From assembly GCF_965363235.1 (NCBI RefSeq), contig NC_134843.1, forward strand, positions 5,270,001 through 5,334,000: DNA of 64,000 bases. Direction: 5' to 3'. A program made the translations under genes and the position numbers. Source of the stretch: Mytilus galloprovincialis (taxonomy: Eukaryota > Mollusca > Bivalvia > Mytilida > Mytilidae). The notes under the pieces are model-generated. The model ran no database searches. It was not told the DNA's origin and saw only the letters and a list, made by a program, of their open reading frames with translations. This document shows, piece by piece, positions 33,300-45,276 of this stretch (within the stretch, counting starts at the first letter, position 1; every line of letters starts with the position of its first letter).

Positions 33300-34850
33300 A
33301 CCAAAGTACCGTTTATTGCGTACTCTGTAGCTGAAAGCTAGTTCAAATTCAATTACAATGATATGTATATAAATCCTATCTTCTTTTTAGACAGGTGTGC
33401 ACATGCTAAAATGTCTCATCTGTTTTGCTCATAATTGAATTCATATTGAAAGTTTGTAATATAAAGTTTTTACTACAAGTAGCACATTTACTAAACATTA
33501 TCAATGTTCTATGAAATTGTGGTCATGGTCAGATGAACCATGCCAGACAGAAATTTATGCCTTACAAAATATGGTGGTCTGATTGCTAATAGTACTTGAG
33601 AAACGAATCAACCCACAAAATTTTAATATGACCAATGGAACATGAAAATGAGATTCGTGAAGGTCATATGAACCCTGCCATACAGAAATGTACACCTCAC
33701 AATTATTGCTTATAATATCTGAGAAATATACCAAACCACAAGACAAAAACATAAAATTTTCTAAGGTCATATGAAAGTGTCTGTTAGAACTTTACCTTTG
33801 ACAATCATTCCATAACCATGAACCCAACTCCCAGACATGTAGACGGCTGCAAGGAACACATATACCAAATATAGTTATCATATCACTCTTCATATAAAGT
33901 GAGTGTTTAACCATACAAAAAAACACCCTGAAATTTGTTAACAAGCAGTCACTAGTAAACGAAAATGAGATAAGGACAATGGACATATGAGATTGAAACT
34001 TTGTAACATAAGGAAGCAACCATTTAACATAAACAGGGGGTTACATTTTTTTGTCCAAGTCAGAAAATTATTTTCGCAATAAGCGCTAACATTTTTTTTT
34101 TACACGCTATCAATCAAGTTTTTTTTTTAATTTTAAATTTAATGCTATAAGGTAGGGTGAAAATCTGGATTCAGAATATTTGTTTTGTCATCTGATTGAC
34201 AATATTTTTTACATTAAATTGGGGATCAAAATATTTTTAAAGAAATAACAATAACCCCCCTTTTAGAAGTTGAATGGTCGTTTCACAAGAGTCTGCATAG
34301 AAAGTACCAAGTTTGACAAAAAGTTCATACTGTCACTGCAGGATTGTCATAACTATGTCTCACATACTGCCACTTTCATCATTCTTTAAACTAGTTTTTG
34401 AGGTAAATGCTGTTGAAATTAATAGCATTATGTGTGCCAAAAGTCAAGAGTATACAGTTAAAGTCATCAAAATCTGCAGGTACTTTGACATCATCATGTT
34501 ATTTCTTTTCATTTCTTTTCTGTTATTCAGATTGGATCCACAATGGTTCAAATAATAGACATGAAAATTGGTATTTGTTGCTTTCTGCATTTAGACACAC
34601 AGGTTTGCCTCAAGTCAAAATAAATTTGTCCTTGTTGGGTGTCTTCCACTGTACTGTTACCTTGTGAAATGGCAAATTACATATCTAGCTTAGATTCAAT
34701 GCTTGTCAGTTTAGTACACAGCAAGGTTCATATTTATAAAACATCATAAAATGTAGGTACTGGTTATCAAAACTGCATATATTTTATCATATCTTTATGC
34801 AGAAAACCTAAAAAATAATGTGTCAGAATGTCATTTTTAGCCTTATAAAA
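33300..34850. other. Non-coding stretch
   Basis: No gene or clear repeat is supported. Short frames such as 34313-34555 and 34407-34667 lack domains. Confidence 0.4.
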
Positions 34851-34851
34851 T

Positions 34852-34930
34852 AAGAAGATTTGGTATGATTGCCAATGTGACAACACTCCACAAGAGACAA
34901 AATGACACAAAAATTAACAACTATAGGTCA
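34852..34930 (-). repeat. GCCAATGTGACAAC-type repeat end
   Basis: GAAGATTTGGTATGATTGCC followed by AATGTGACAACACTCCACAA and AACAACTATAGGTCAAG is a copy of the common terminal segment. Bases 34931-37330 hold no recognised gene and may include distal 3' untranslated sequence of CHMP4. Confidence 0.65.
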
Positions 34931-37333
34931 AGCTACTATAATGTACTTTCAACATGGAGCAAATTCCATATTTAAGGTTTTTCAGCTAGGTTTTCCTTCC
35001 AAATTAGATATGGGCCCTTGGTCACAAAACTTTTCTCAGTACTTGGGAGTACAAATTTTGAGCTTGAAACATCAAATCCATTATTTTGTTTGACTGATTT
35101 CTGAGTCGGAGTATAATAATCATGTTTGAAATTTTGCAACATTTAAGAGAAGTTCTTGTCTCTTTTGTTTGAGTCATACTTTGCCCTAGTATCACAGTCA
35201 TGTGTGATAGGAAAATTACGGAATCACTTAGCACTGGAATAAAAGAAACTATTCAAAAGAATAAAATTTCACATGTTTTGTTTTAGGATGTTAACAATGT
35301 TTTATATAAGATGCACATACTTAAGGTTAACAGGTTGTATACATTTTATCAGCTTACATAACCACACTTATGCAAAATCATTACATTAAATATTTACATA
35401 TACCAAGAGGTTACCGAAAAAATCAATTTATATAATACTGTGAAATTATCGAACTGACATAATGTACCAAAGTTATATGTGCACATAGATATTATAATAG
35501 TAACCATAGAAACTAAACACAAAACAAGCAATTCTTATTTTAAATACACATTAAAAGTTTGAAATACTGTAAATTCATAAATTATTACAGAGCATTTTTT
35601 TGGTGATTTTATCATGACCAACCACAAGTCAACATTTCTTAAGGATATTTTAGGAAAACTACATACAGATATATATGTATCAGATACCAGAATGCATTCA
35701 CCCAAATGCATTTTCTGCAATATTAAAAAGTTAATAGTATTTAATAAGTTCAACATTTCGTACCTATGAATTATGCTGTCCAGCATTTTCTTTCACCTAA
35801 AATGTGATTCTGAAATGAATAAGATTTGTTACACTAGCATCACTCATTATATGTATTTCTAATTCACAGTTTTTCTTCTTGACTTGAAGAATAAAAGTTT
35901 GCAAATCATTCTGAAGAAAAAATAACATTTAGATTTATATTTCATCATAAAATAGAGAAAAAAACAACAGCTATGGTTTACTCAAAACAGAAAATTTAAA
36001 AAATGATGAATTTAATTTACACAAACAAAAACAAAAAATGTAAAAGATATGAAATAGTATACAAGACATATATACAGAGTTTTAGTTATTAAAAACTTTT
36101 AACTAAAATCACCATTTACAAGATAAAATCTTTGACCAAGAAATAAATCAGGTAAGACTGGCCTCAATGTTTTAGAATTTTCAACACATAGCAGTTCTAT
36201 TTTTTTTTCATTAGTTATGTTTCAAGAAATTAAAAAAAGATAATTTTCATATTTCAACACAACATTATCTAAGAATAAAAATAAACTTTAAAGTAGCTTT
36301 GCTTAATATCTTCCTTAAGGTCAGTTTATGGGAACATTTTTGCAGTTTATCACAAATGGAAATATTTGAGTAAAAATATTTTTTGCCTAATCAATATGGA
36401 TATGTTTTCGTATATGCAATACATTTCTCTTGTATTTTCACAATTTGAAATATATATTCTTTGTTCAATGCCCTATTTTTAGTTCACATACATGAAAGAC
36501 ATTTATCAACAAATATATAAAAAATAATTCAAAGCATTCTTCTGTATCAGATGGTGAATTGCTGATATTAATAGCTTTGGCACTTTAACACTTTTATGCT
36601 TCAGACTAACCCAGTTTTAAGGACAAGACTTTATGCAAAAAGAGTTCAAAATCAGAACTACCTTATAAATACAAACAGCAAATGTATATTCAAAATTGTT
36701 CAGCACTGCAATGTATTACAACCGTCTACATATTTCATTGTTGATCACATTAAATTACTGTGGCAATTCCTAAAGTGCACATTGAGGCAAATTAAGAGCC
36801 CCCCCCCCCCCCTATTTGTGAAAAATTTTGTTGATTATGTAGGGGATCACTGAAGCATGACTGTAATGGGCCTGCCCCCTCTTAGGCAGTCAGTTGCCCA
36901 TCCCATTGTATGAAAAAGCTCCCACTATCACATTTTATGTATTTTTAACACTGCATTCAGATTCCAAAGGTATCCAATTTTATTGAAGATTTAACAGGCA
37001 TGGATTAACTGCTGTTTGTGATTTAAAAAAATATTCATACAGCAACAAGTACAAACATATTTTCAAATATGCTTATCACTAATAGGTTATAATCAAGACA
37101 ATACAAGTACATGTGTATAAGTCAAATACAAAGTTGTTTTCTGGTTATTGAAACCCCCTTCTATTGCTTGTCTCCCCATTAAGAGAGGCTACATTATTAT
37201 GTAACATATGAACATCCTTTCTAATAGGTTACCATCTTTACTAAAGACAACTAGCTTAAAGAAAAGAAAAATCAGTCCGATATTTCCCAATTTTTCAATA
37301 TAATCATAAACATGTAAGTTGGATAATATATGT

Positions 37334-37339
37334 TTTATT
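37334..37339 (-). terminator. Candidate poly(A) signal of CHMP4
   Basis: AATAAA on the minus strand lies about 183 bases past the CHMP4 stop codon. Other AATAAA hexamers occur further down, so use of this one is an inference. Confidence 0.4.
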
Positions 37340-37521
37340 TTTTTTACAGAGAAAAAGACAAATCTAAAATGAAATTAAACAAATTCAATTTGTTTTCAAA
37401 TCTGTCAGTAAATAATCAATAAATAAGCAACCATACAAAAATTGGTATAAAAACCTGATAACAATGAACTTATAACAGTAAATATTACACTACTACAGTA
37501 CAGATAGATTGTCAGATGTCT

Positions 37522-40500
37522 TTAACTTGCCCAGGCTTCTAATTCCTTTAATTCATCATCGTCATGTTGAGGTTTGCCTACAAAAAGTAATTTATTACAT
37601 ATACAACTAAACAACTATATATATAACAATAATGCACATATAACTATTTGTACATGTATGAAAAGCAGAAAGATTTTTTATTCAAAACTGAATTCATTTA
37701 GTATACATATAATATAATATGCATGTACATGTAGACTTCAGTAAAGACCATAGACCCAAATAAGATTGTACTTTTGACCACTCTTTCACATGTTTCTATT
37801 TCATTTATAAGATTTACAGATGTTCTATCAAGTCACATGATTTACAGATGTTCTATCAAGTCACATGATTTACAGATGTCCTATCAAGTCACATGATTTA
37901 CAGATGTTCTATGAAGTCACATGATTTACAGATGTTCTATCAAGTCACATGATCTTTAGTTTAGTTAACCCTACACATGCCCAAGTGTCTGTGGATTGAG
38001 GAAAACTTGCATTTTCTTGGGTATTTATTTCAAGGTTTTACTAATCGCTGCATACACATCCTATAGAAAATGCATACTTCGTTGAACATTTGAATTCATG
38101 GTTCACCTGTACCCACGAAAAACCATGAAGGGTCAATTTAAAGCTTGACATTTTGTATAAGCACCCATCTATTGCTGATCTCATAGATGGTTTGTCTTTT
38201 TTATGTGATTTTTACTTGATGTCTCATTGATGAGTAGCCCATATCTCCTTTAACCCATTTTGCATACAGCATCTGTTGACCGTTAACTGACAATACATAT
38301 AATATACATTTGTATGCATATGGGAGCAAATAGTAAAATCACACATGGATCTATAATTAGTATTTAGTGAACCTCCAATGGTTCTTCTAATCATGGTGTA
38401 GAACCTAGATAAGATAAATGTATTTCTGTACTTGACATGAGTCTGTCCAATGAAACATCAAGATAAAGAATTGATGTACTTAAACTATAACTTTAATATG
38501 CAGTTTAGAAGAAACTATTTTATTTTAATCCGTATAAAATTCTACCGCTTTGTGTCTTACTTTTGGAAGCAGCTACAGGCACAGGTTCACTGGGTACTGC
38601 TGGGAGGTTATCTACCATTGGACCAACATCCAGTAATTTCTGATCAAGTTCCTCCTGTTCAAGTTCTTCTAATTCTGCCATCAAGTCGTCCTGTAAAATA
38701 AATATGAGAAACTTTTGTAAATCTTCATACATATTCCAGTACTCAAAATGTTTTATCTATGACAATCATAAATTAAACCACAATTCCTTTGCAAAAAAAA
38801 ATAATTATATACTCAAGACAGTTTACGAGTAAAATTGAGAATGGAAATGAGGAATATTTCAAAGAGACATAACTTCATCAAAGAGCAGACAACAGCCGAA
38901 GGCCAATAATGGGTACTCAACGCAGCTCAGCTAGCCCCTAAACAAAATTTTGTACTAGTTCAGTGAAAATGGACCTCACACTAAACTCCTAAACATATAA
39001 AAGAACTGAAATTTAAAAAAAAAACATAAAGACTAACAAAGGCCAGAGGCTCCTGACTGGGGACAGGCTAAAAAATGTGGCATGCATGTAATAAGCTATT
39101 CTGAGTTCTAGATTTACAGGAAACCAAGAAATTCACAAAATTACATGTACATGAGGTTTCCCAAGCCTAAAACTACTTTTACTATAATACATTATAATAT
39201 ATCTTACCTCGTCAGCATCTTGTCCAAAACCAACCGGATTAGAGATGGCTTCTGATATTTCATTGGCTATTTCTTGTTGTTCTGCTACATCATCCATTAA
39301 ATCATGGACTTTATCAACATCCCTAGAAAATTTTATAAGAATTTATCATAAATGAATCGTACCAGTAATTGAACAAAAGAGACATCTATTCGCTTCGGTA
39401 TTTTCACCTCTTGTTTTCTTAAATGCATTGATTATGTATATCCATATTCCATAATATTCCTAGATGTATTTTTTACAAACTACATAAAAGATGTGTATGT
39501 TTTGACTTTTGATTGAATATACATGTTACTAAATTGAACAAAGCAATCTGGAATAATGTGTCAGAATGTCATTTTTAAATTTCTAAACCTCAATTTGAAA
39601 AAGAATGCATGCATATTGTTATATTGTTGTGCTAAGCATATATAAAATTGAGAATGGAAATGGGGAATGTGCCAAAGAGACAACAACCCGACCATAGAAA
39701 AAAATAACAGCAGAAGGTCACCAACAGGTCTTCAATGTAGCGAGAAATTCCCGCACCCGGAGGAGTCCTTCAACTGGCCCCTAAACAAATATATACTAGT
39801 TCAGTGATAATGAACGCCATACTAATTCCAAATTGTACACAAGAAACTAAAATTAAAATAATACAAGACTAACAAAGGCCAGAGGCTCCTGACTTGGGAC
39901 AGGCGCAAAAATGCGGCGGGGTTAAACATGTTTGTGAGATCTCAACCCTCCCCCTATACCTCTAGCCAATGTAGAAAAGTAAACACATAACAATACGCAC
40001 ATTAAAATTCAGTTCAAGAGAAGTCCGAGTCTGATGTCAGAAGATGTAACCAAAGAAAATAAACAAAATGACAATAATACATAAATAACAACAGACTACT
40101 AGCAGTTAACTGACATGCCAGCTCCAGACTTCAATTAAACTGACTGAAAGATTATGATTTCATCATATGAACATCAGGCACAATCCTTCCCGTTAGGGGT
40201 TTAATATCATACCATCATAACATATAATGAGAAGAACATAACCTGTGTCATGCCAACAACTGGTTTTTGAATAAATGTGTTTAGTTCTGATGCAAAGACC
40301 CTATACGTGAATCAATATTAACGCCAAAATATGCAATCTTTAATGACCTGACAACAGTATCGTAACTATGTCCCTTCTTAATAAGTCTATTTAAAGGTTT
40401 TGTTAGCTTCTGAGGTGAATACTGACATTTTTGTGCTTTAAAAGAATATTTCCATAAAATATTGGATGTGAAATACCTGAACGTATAAGAAGTCTGCATG

Positions 40501-43500
40501 TTGAGCTATATTTAGGATTGATGTCCTTATACCGATGATAAAATTTAGTAAATGTTTTGACTAGTATCTATATTCTAACCCGCAATTAGAACTTCAAAGT
40601 ATCCTAAATCTGGAAGTACAAATGTAGATTTTTTATAACTTACATGTTTTGATGAGCAGCTTTAAGAGCTTTGGCTGCATTGCCCATTACATTGAGTACT
40701 TCTGTATTTGTACTAGCATTTTCTAGAGCTTCTCTTTGGAATTCTATTGTAGATAATGTTCCATCTATTTGTTGCAGTTGTTTTTCATATCTCTTCTTTC
40801 TTTTTAATGCTTGTAAGGCAGCTGCAATACACCAAAATATGAATAAATGTAATCAATGTAAGTGCTTTTTGCAATTATTCTTATAATTCTGAAATAACTA
40901 TTAACTGGACCTACATTGTATTCCCCCAAAATATGGTACCAATTGCATTATTGGCTATGAAAATTGGACTCCAAGCAGGGGCGGATCCAGAACCTTGATA
41001 TTTGGGGGGCACTTATTATGTTAAAAATTATTATGTTAAAAATAAAATTTGTGACCTGGATTGGGGTGGGGGGCACATGCCCCTGGTAAATCTGCCACTG
41101 CTAAGTGGCATATATAATTATCAATTTTGATGGTGACTGGCCGTATCATGTACATTTAAGTACAATCTATTTAATTTTTGAAGAGAGACGCATGGAAATG
41201 AAAGGCAGTGACAGTGGGTGAACAAGTTGGGAACAAACCCTCTATATGGTGATTATCCCTCTATAGAGAGGTATTTCTGTTTAGACTGGATTTAAATCAA
41301 AATAGGGCAGAATGGCATTTTCTACTTATAATGACAGTAACCTGCAACAGGTGATGCACCAATTGATGTACAGTGTACTTAGTTTAATATACACATGCCC
41401 AGTTTGCTGCTTATCCGACTGAATATACATTTATGTACAATCTATTGTTCACCATGATTGAAAGCTGTGATGATCATTAATAGTTATCCCACAAGGACGC
41501 AGTGTATCAGTGTAAGATCACCCCGATGGCAGGAGCCAGAGGGTGATCTCACACTGACACACCAAGTCCGAATGGGATAACTATTTTACATCTCAGCTGT
41601 TTTAGATTAGACCAAAAACCATTTACAATTCATAAAATCTAGTTTAGAACGCCACACAACCATTATAATATACTTTATATATTACTTTATGATGTACACC
41701 CTTAATGACCCCCGAACACGATGAGTAGATATCAAATAATGTCAACTTGCCCCACTGGCCAATCGGCCCACACTATATCGCCACTTTATAAAAAAAAATG
41801 CCCCACTCTTATTTACCGACTCGCCCCAATTTGAAAAAGTGTAAAATCAAATTGAAAAATCAGTCTGACAACTCACTTATTAACGAAAAGGGTTTAAACC
41901 CCACTGAATACAGGTCTGCCAACTCGCCCCACTTATAAAAATATTTTGCTTCCTTCAAGTACATTGTACATTGTATGTTAAATTACTGATAGTTCGTATC
42001 CAGTCATCCTGGTGCCATTCTGCCCTATTTTGCTTTAAATCCAGTATAGAGGGATAATTTTATCCCTCTAAAGAAGGATTATCCCTCTATACAGGTATAA
42101 TCACCATACAGGGGGTTTGTTCCCAACCTGGTGAATGGACTCTGGGAAGCAGTAATCAACATCAACAACACAAAAGGAGAACTATTTAAAACACATACAG
42201 GATTACCACAAGGTTCAGTCTTATCCCCTATTTTGTTCAACATCTTTATAGCAGATATTTTTCAAACCGTTCTGGCACAGAAATGTAAATTTGCAGATGA
42301 TGCAACCATATGGCACACAGGTGAGGACATCAATATTCTACAACAAGATCTTCAAACAGATATTGACAAGGTGAATGAATGGAGCAACAAATGGAGGATG
42401 AAATTGAGTTTAGAAAAAACAGAATATTGTATTTTCAGTAAAAGTATACAAAATACTACATCCGTTCTACTTAAGCTTGGTAATGGAACTTTAAAACACA
42501 ACAACAATCCTAAAATTCTTGGAGTTACACTTGACCAAAAACTGACTTTCAATACTCATATAGATAATGTACTGAAAACAGCAAAAAGATCATTAGGAAT
42601 AATTAGAGAAATTAAGGGTATTGCTAATATTCCAACAAAAAGACTAATAGAAATTTACCAAAGTCTTGTTTGTTCAACCATCACATATGCAAGCTGTGTT
42701 TGGCAGATTGGAAATTCAACAAACCTACACAAGTTGGATGAGGTTCAAAGACATGGCCTTGCCTTATGCCTTAATATGCCTTCAACTTCCAGCCTTGAAG
42801 TTCTTCAGATAATTGGTGGAGTCTTACCTTTAGAACTGAGAAGAGAAGAAATAGCAATTAGAGAATTGGCAAAAATTACCTCATCTTTTACAACAGTCCC
42901 AATTAAGAAAAAGCTAGAAAACTGGAAAACAGAATCTATTCCGGAAACTTACATCTCTCCAATTGGAAAAATGATACTACAGGCAGATGATATGAAGAAG
43001 GAAACATCAATTGAAGTAAATAATATTGAACAGCAATATGAATGTCGTGGCATGTGTGCAATTAGAAGGGCACCGGAGTACTGGACCACATTGGGAAGTT
43101 CCAAAACAAGAACCAGTGAACAAGCCATTGAAGGACAAAGACTTATAAAACAACAATTAGAAGAACTTCCTCCAAATACAACAGTGGCATTCACAGATGG
43201 CTCATGCATGGGAAATCCTGGGCCTTGTGGTGCAGGAGCCATTATATACAATAATGAAGAGGAGGAAACAATACAGTACCCTGTATCAAACAGAGGATCA
43301 ATACTACTAGCAGAGCTAGTAGCCATTAAACTTGTGCTGGAAAAAATAGACAATTATAATTACCGCAATGTTAAACAACTTAACATATACTCTGACAGCC
43401 AATCCGCCATAGGCATTATAACCTTAAATTGGAAATCAGAAAACTATCACAAAACCATACAAGAAATCAAAAACAGGAAAATAAAATTGGAACAAAAGGG

Positions 43501-44860
43501 TTTTAGTATCAACATCATTTGGACACCGGGGCACTCTAATATACAGGGAAATGAACAGGCTGACCGTCTGGCAAAAGCAGCGGCAAAAGAGGCAGATAAT
43601 AGGGAGGAAATGTCTTCAATCACGACAAAACAAGACATCAAACAAGCGGCGAAAACATCAGTCATTAAAAAATGGAAGACACAATGGGAATCTAGTGAGG
43701 TTGGGAGAAGATTTTTTAATCATCACCCAGATGCATCAAAAAGAATCAAACTCGACTTCCCATCAAAAAAACACTTCAATATACTAAACAGTCTCAGATC
43801 AGGATACTCCAAACTAAAGGGGTATCAACATTTCATTAACAGACATGTAGAAGAAAACAAATGTACTTGCGGAGAAATAGAATCTGTAGAACATTTTTTA
43901 TTATTTTGTGACAATTACAGTTTGGATAGAGAAAAACTCCGCCAGTCAATATATTTCAAAACAGGAACACTTAATCTAGATCTAGAAGAATTACTTAACA
44001 CAGAAGCCAGTGCAGACATACAATATGCAGTTTCCGAGTTTATAGACGATACTCGAAGATTTGATCATATGTTTTTATAAATCAGTATCAACAGCGCCTA
44101 CCTAAATTAAAGTGAAAGTACAAAGAGAAAATACAAACGTGATTAATGTATTCAAACGCGCAAGTGACCAAAGTACATGTACATATGAGAAAATCAGTGT
44201 CAAGATGACGCATACTAAAGACTAAAGACTAAAGACTCTGGGAGAAAGAACAAGATTCTCCAGTAATGATGAATAAATGAAAATAGCAATAAGGTGAATT
44301 ATATGTACATGTAGTTGTATGTAGGTGATTGACCAGCTGTAATCCTTTAGCTGTAAATAACTTCTGACAAAGGATCTCAGAGAACAGCTAAGATGTTAAA
44401 TGTGTACCTAAGGATGTCTTCTATATGTATATCTCCAGACCTAGTCCAAATAATTATGACGTCCTGAAAATCTATTATATTTAAAATAATTATGATGTCT
44501 TGAAAGGCCATTATATTTTAAAAAAATATAAAAATATAGCCTTTCAAGACATCATAATTATTTGGACTACCCCAGACCATGATCTAGAATTTATAGATCA
44601 TGTAGATATTGCAGTCACAAAATTATTCTAAAAAATTATAAAGATGATCCTGGTCAGTTGGACTAGACTTTACCTCTTTTATTTTTAGCCGCATTCTTTT
44701 TAGCTGTTCCTACTTCTTGGTCTATTTTCTTTTCTAGAAAAGCTTGTTTTTTCTCTAACATCTCTTCAGTCTCTCTAAGTTTTTGTATCGCTTCTTGGGG
44801 CGTTGGGGCTTTATTTTTTCCTTTACCGCCGCCAAACATTTTTGATATTAAACCACTCAT
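37522..44860 (-). CDS. CHMP4: Charged multivesicular body protein 4 (ESCRT-III Snf7/Vps32)
   Basis: Five minus-strand exons give a 221-residue protein: 44860-44674, 40821-40644, 39322-39208, 38690-38561 and 37577-37522. All introns are GT-AG and the phases join (1, 2, 0, 1). Exon 1 encodes MSGLISKMFGGGKGKNKAP and TPQEAIQKLRETEEMLEKKQ, the N-terminal membrane-binding segment and basic helix 1 of Snf7. Exon 2 continues with ALQALKRKKRYEKQLQQID, exon 3 with the DLMDDVAEQQEIANEIS helix, and exon 4 with the acidic DDLMAELEELEQEELDQKLL. The C-terminus ELKELEAWAS corresponds to the ALIX-binding helix. CHMP4 forms the core ESCRT-III filament on endosomes, at the midbody and at membrane wounds. Length and motif order match the family. 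Intron 1 holds a LINE and several DNA elements; introns 2 and 3 hold Penelope-like pieces. The paralogue letter (A/B/C) cannot be assigned. Confidence 0.97.
37812..37953. repeat. 28-bp minisatellite, 5 units, in CHMP4 intron 4
   Basis: The unit is ACAGATGTTCTATCAAGTCA followed by CATGATTT. One unit has GTCC for GTTC and one has ATGAAG for ATCAAG. Confidence 0.9.
38834..39085 (-). repeat. Penelope-like tail fragment in CHMP4 intron 3
   Basis: GAGAATGGAAATGAGGAATA, CAACAGCCGAAGGCCAATAA, ACTAGTTCAGTGAAAATGGA and CAAAGGCCAGAGGCTCCTGA are in the same order as the last part of the element at 39640-40565. Only the end of the tail is present. Confidence 0.75.
39640..40565 (-). mobile_element. 5'-truncated Penelope-like retroelement, copy 2, in CHMP4 intron 2
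   Basis: The minus strand matches 15762-16680 throughout, including the coding end (40499-40281: QKCQYSPQKLTKPLNRLIKKG) and the entire tail to TTGTCTCTTTGGCACATTCC. Similarity starts at ACTAGTCAAAACATTTACTA (40565) and nothing upstream of that point of the element is present, so the copy is 5'-truncated. It is transcribed in the same direction as CHMP4. Confidence 0.85.
40976..41101. mobile_element. Short hAT-like MITE in CHMP4 intron 1
   Basis: The left end GCAGGGGCGGATCCAGAACC and the right end GGTAAATCTGCCACTGC are degenerate inverted repeats. GGGGGGCAC on the left and the same string on the right lie inside. The type is inferred from the CAGNGGC terminus; no clean 8-bp target duplication was found. 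Confidence 0.45.
41482..41582. mobile_element. 101-bp foldback (AGTTATCCC…GGGATAACT)
   Basis: The left arm AGTTATCCCACAAGGACGCA with GTGTATCAGTGTAAGATCAC pairs imperfectly with the right arm GTGATCTCACACTGACACAC with CAAGTCCGAATGGGATAACT. The loop is about 15-18 bases. A copy with only one arm lies at 19450. Confidence 0.75.
41745..41940. repeat. GCCCCAC-type repeat fragment
   Basis: CAACTTGCCCCACTGGCC, ATGCCCCACTCTTATTTACC and CTGCCAACTCGCCCCACTTA match the arms of the element at 28590-29410. Confidence 0.6.
42131..44080 (+). CDS. LINE ORF2 fragment: reverse transcriptase + RNase H, 5'-truncated
   Basis: The 649-codon open frame starts inside the reverse transcriptase. Near residue 24 is GLPQGSVLSPILFNIFIADI (motif B) and near residue 54 FADDATIW (motif C, Phe-Ala-Asp-Asp). 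The thumb follows. An RNase H domain spans about residues 345-490 with all catalytic acids visible: FTDGSCMGNPGPCGAG (Asp), LLAELVAI (Glu), IYSDSQSAIG (Asp) and WTPGHSNIQGNEQADRLA (His, Asp). The C-terminus has the CTCGEIESVEHFLLFC knuckle near residue 577. Endonuclease and finger motifs are absent. No stop or frameshift interrupts the remaining 1.95 kb, so the insertion is young. It lies antisense in CHMP4 intron 1. An RNase H places it near I/LOA/Ingi-type LINEs. It ends with an ACTAAAG microsatellite near 44210-44237. Confidence 0.92.
   Translation: MNGLWEAVININNTKGELFKTHTGLPQGSVLSPILFNIFIADIFQTVLAQKCKFADDATIWHTGEDINILQQDLQTDIDKVNEWSNKWRMKLSLEKTEYCIFSKSIQNTTSVLLKLGNGTLKHNNNPKILGVTLDQKLTFNTHIDNVLKTAKRSLGIIREIKGIANIPTKRLIEIYQSLVCSTITYASCVWQIGNSTNLHKLDEVQRHGLALCLNMPSTSSLEVLQIIGGVLPLELRREEIAIRELAKITSSFTTVPIKKKLENWKTESIPETYISPIGKMILQADDMKKETSIEVNNIEQQYECRGMCAIRRAPEYWTTLGSSKTRTSEQAIEGQRLIKQQLEELPPNTTVAFTDGSCMGNPGPCGAGAIIYNNEEEETIQYPVSNRGSILLAELVAIKLVLEKIDNYNYRNVKQLNIYSDSQSAIGIITLNWKSENYHKTIQEIKNRKIKLEQKGFSINIIWTPGHSNIQGNEQADRLAKAAAKEADNREEMSSITTKQDIKQAAKTSVIKKWKTQWESSEVGRRFFNHHPDASKRIKLDFPSKKHFNILNSLRSGYSKLKGYQHFINRHVEENKCTCGEIESVEHFLLFCDNYSLDREKLRQSIYFKTGTLNLDLEELLNTEASADIQYAVSEFIDDTRRFDHMFL
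44443..44568. mobile_element. 126-bp MITE with strong hairpin, CHMP4 intron 1
   Basis: The ends AGTCCAAATAATTATGACGT and AATTATTTGGACT are inverted. Inside, AATAATTATGATGTCTTGAA followed by AGGC pairs perfectly with GCCTTTCAAGACATCATAATTATT. The left arm is therefore present twice, once as the outer diverged copy and once as the inner perfect one. Confidence 0.8.
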
Positions 44861-45258
44861 AATGTGCTGTGTATGGTGTTGTTCGTTCGATATAAATAAA
44901 GATTTTACAATGTTTATGATATCAAAACAGTCTGATCTTGAGTCACAAAAAATCTACTTCCGGAAAGGTTGAATATTACGAAATAGTGAAAACAAAACGA
45001 ACAAAACTAAGTATATCTAAATACCAAAATTGTGAATTAAAATAAAGTGATACCAGAAGTCCCGTAATGGACTTCAGATGATACAAATAACCGGTACAAC
45101 GATTTCCACAGAACTTCAATCAACTCAATATAAAACAGAGAACCGATAAATGAGACCATGAACCAGCACATTATTTAAACCTTTGAACGTACAACATCAG
45201 AAATATGTAGCGAAAAACAAAAGTCATCCACCACGTTTTTTTTTTCTCCTTGTCCGAC
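44861..45258 (-). promoter_or_regulatory. CHMP4 5' flank, probable promoter interval
   Basis: About 400 bases separate the CHMP4 start codon from the transposon block at 45259. It has CTTCCGGAAGTAG-like ETS-type sequence at 44954-44963 (ACTTCCGGAA) but no TATA box in an obvious position. Assignment is by location. Confidence 0.35.
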
Positions 45259-45268
45259 ATAGGGAAGG
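45259..45268. repeat. 10-bp direct repeat (candidate target-site duplication), left
   Basis: CATAGGGAAG directly outside the left inverted repeat; the same ten bases occur at 49419-49428 outside the right one. A 9-11-bp duplication is typical of Mutator-like elements. Confidence 0.6.
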
Positions 45269-45276
45269 TATCCGGT

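Larger units (their letters stand above)
41225..42126. mobile_element. ~900-bp element with ~105-bp inverted termini
   Basis: The left end GTTGGGAACAAACCCTCTAT runs through GGTGATTATCCCTCTATAGA to AAATAGGGCAGAATGGCA (near 41315). The right end (42005-42126) is the inverted copy, with extra internal TATCCCTCTA repeats. Inside lie the hairpin at 41482-41582 and a GCCCCAC-type fragment. The right end abuts the LINE at 42131 within a few bases. Confidence 0.7.
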
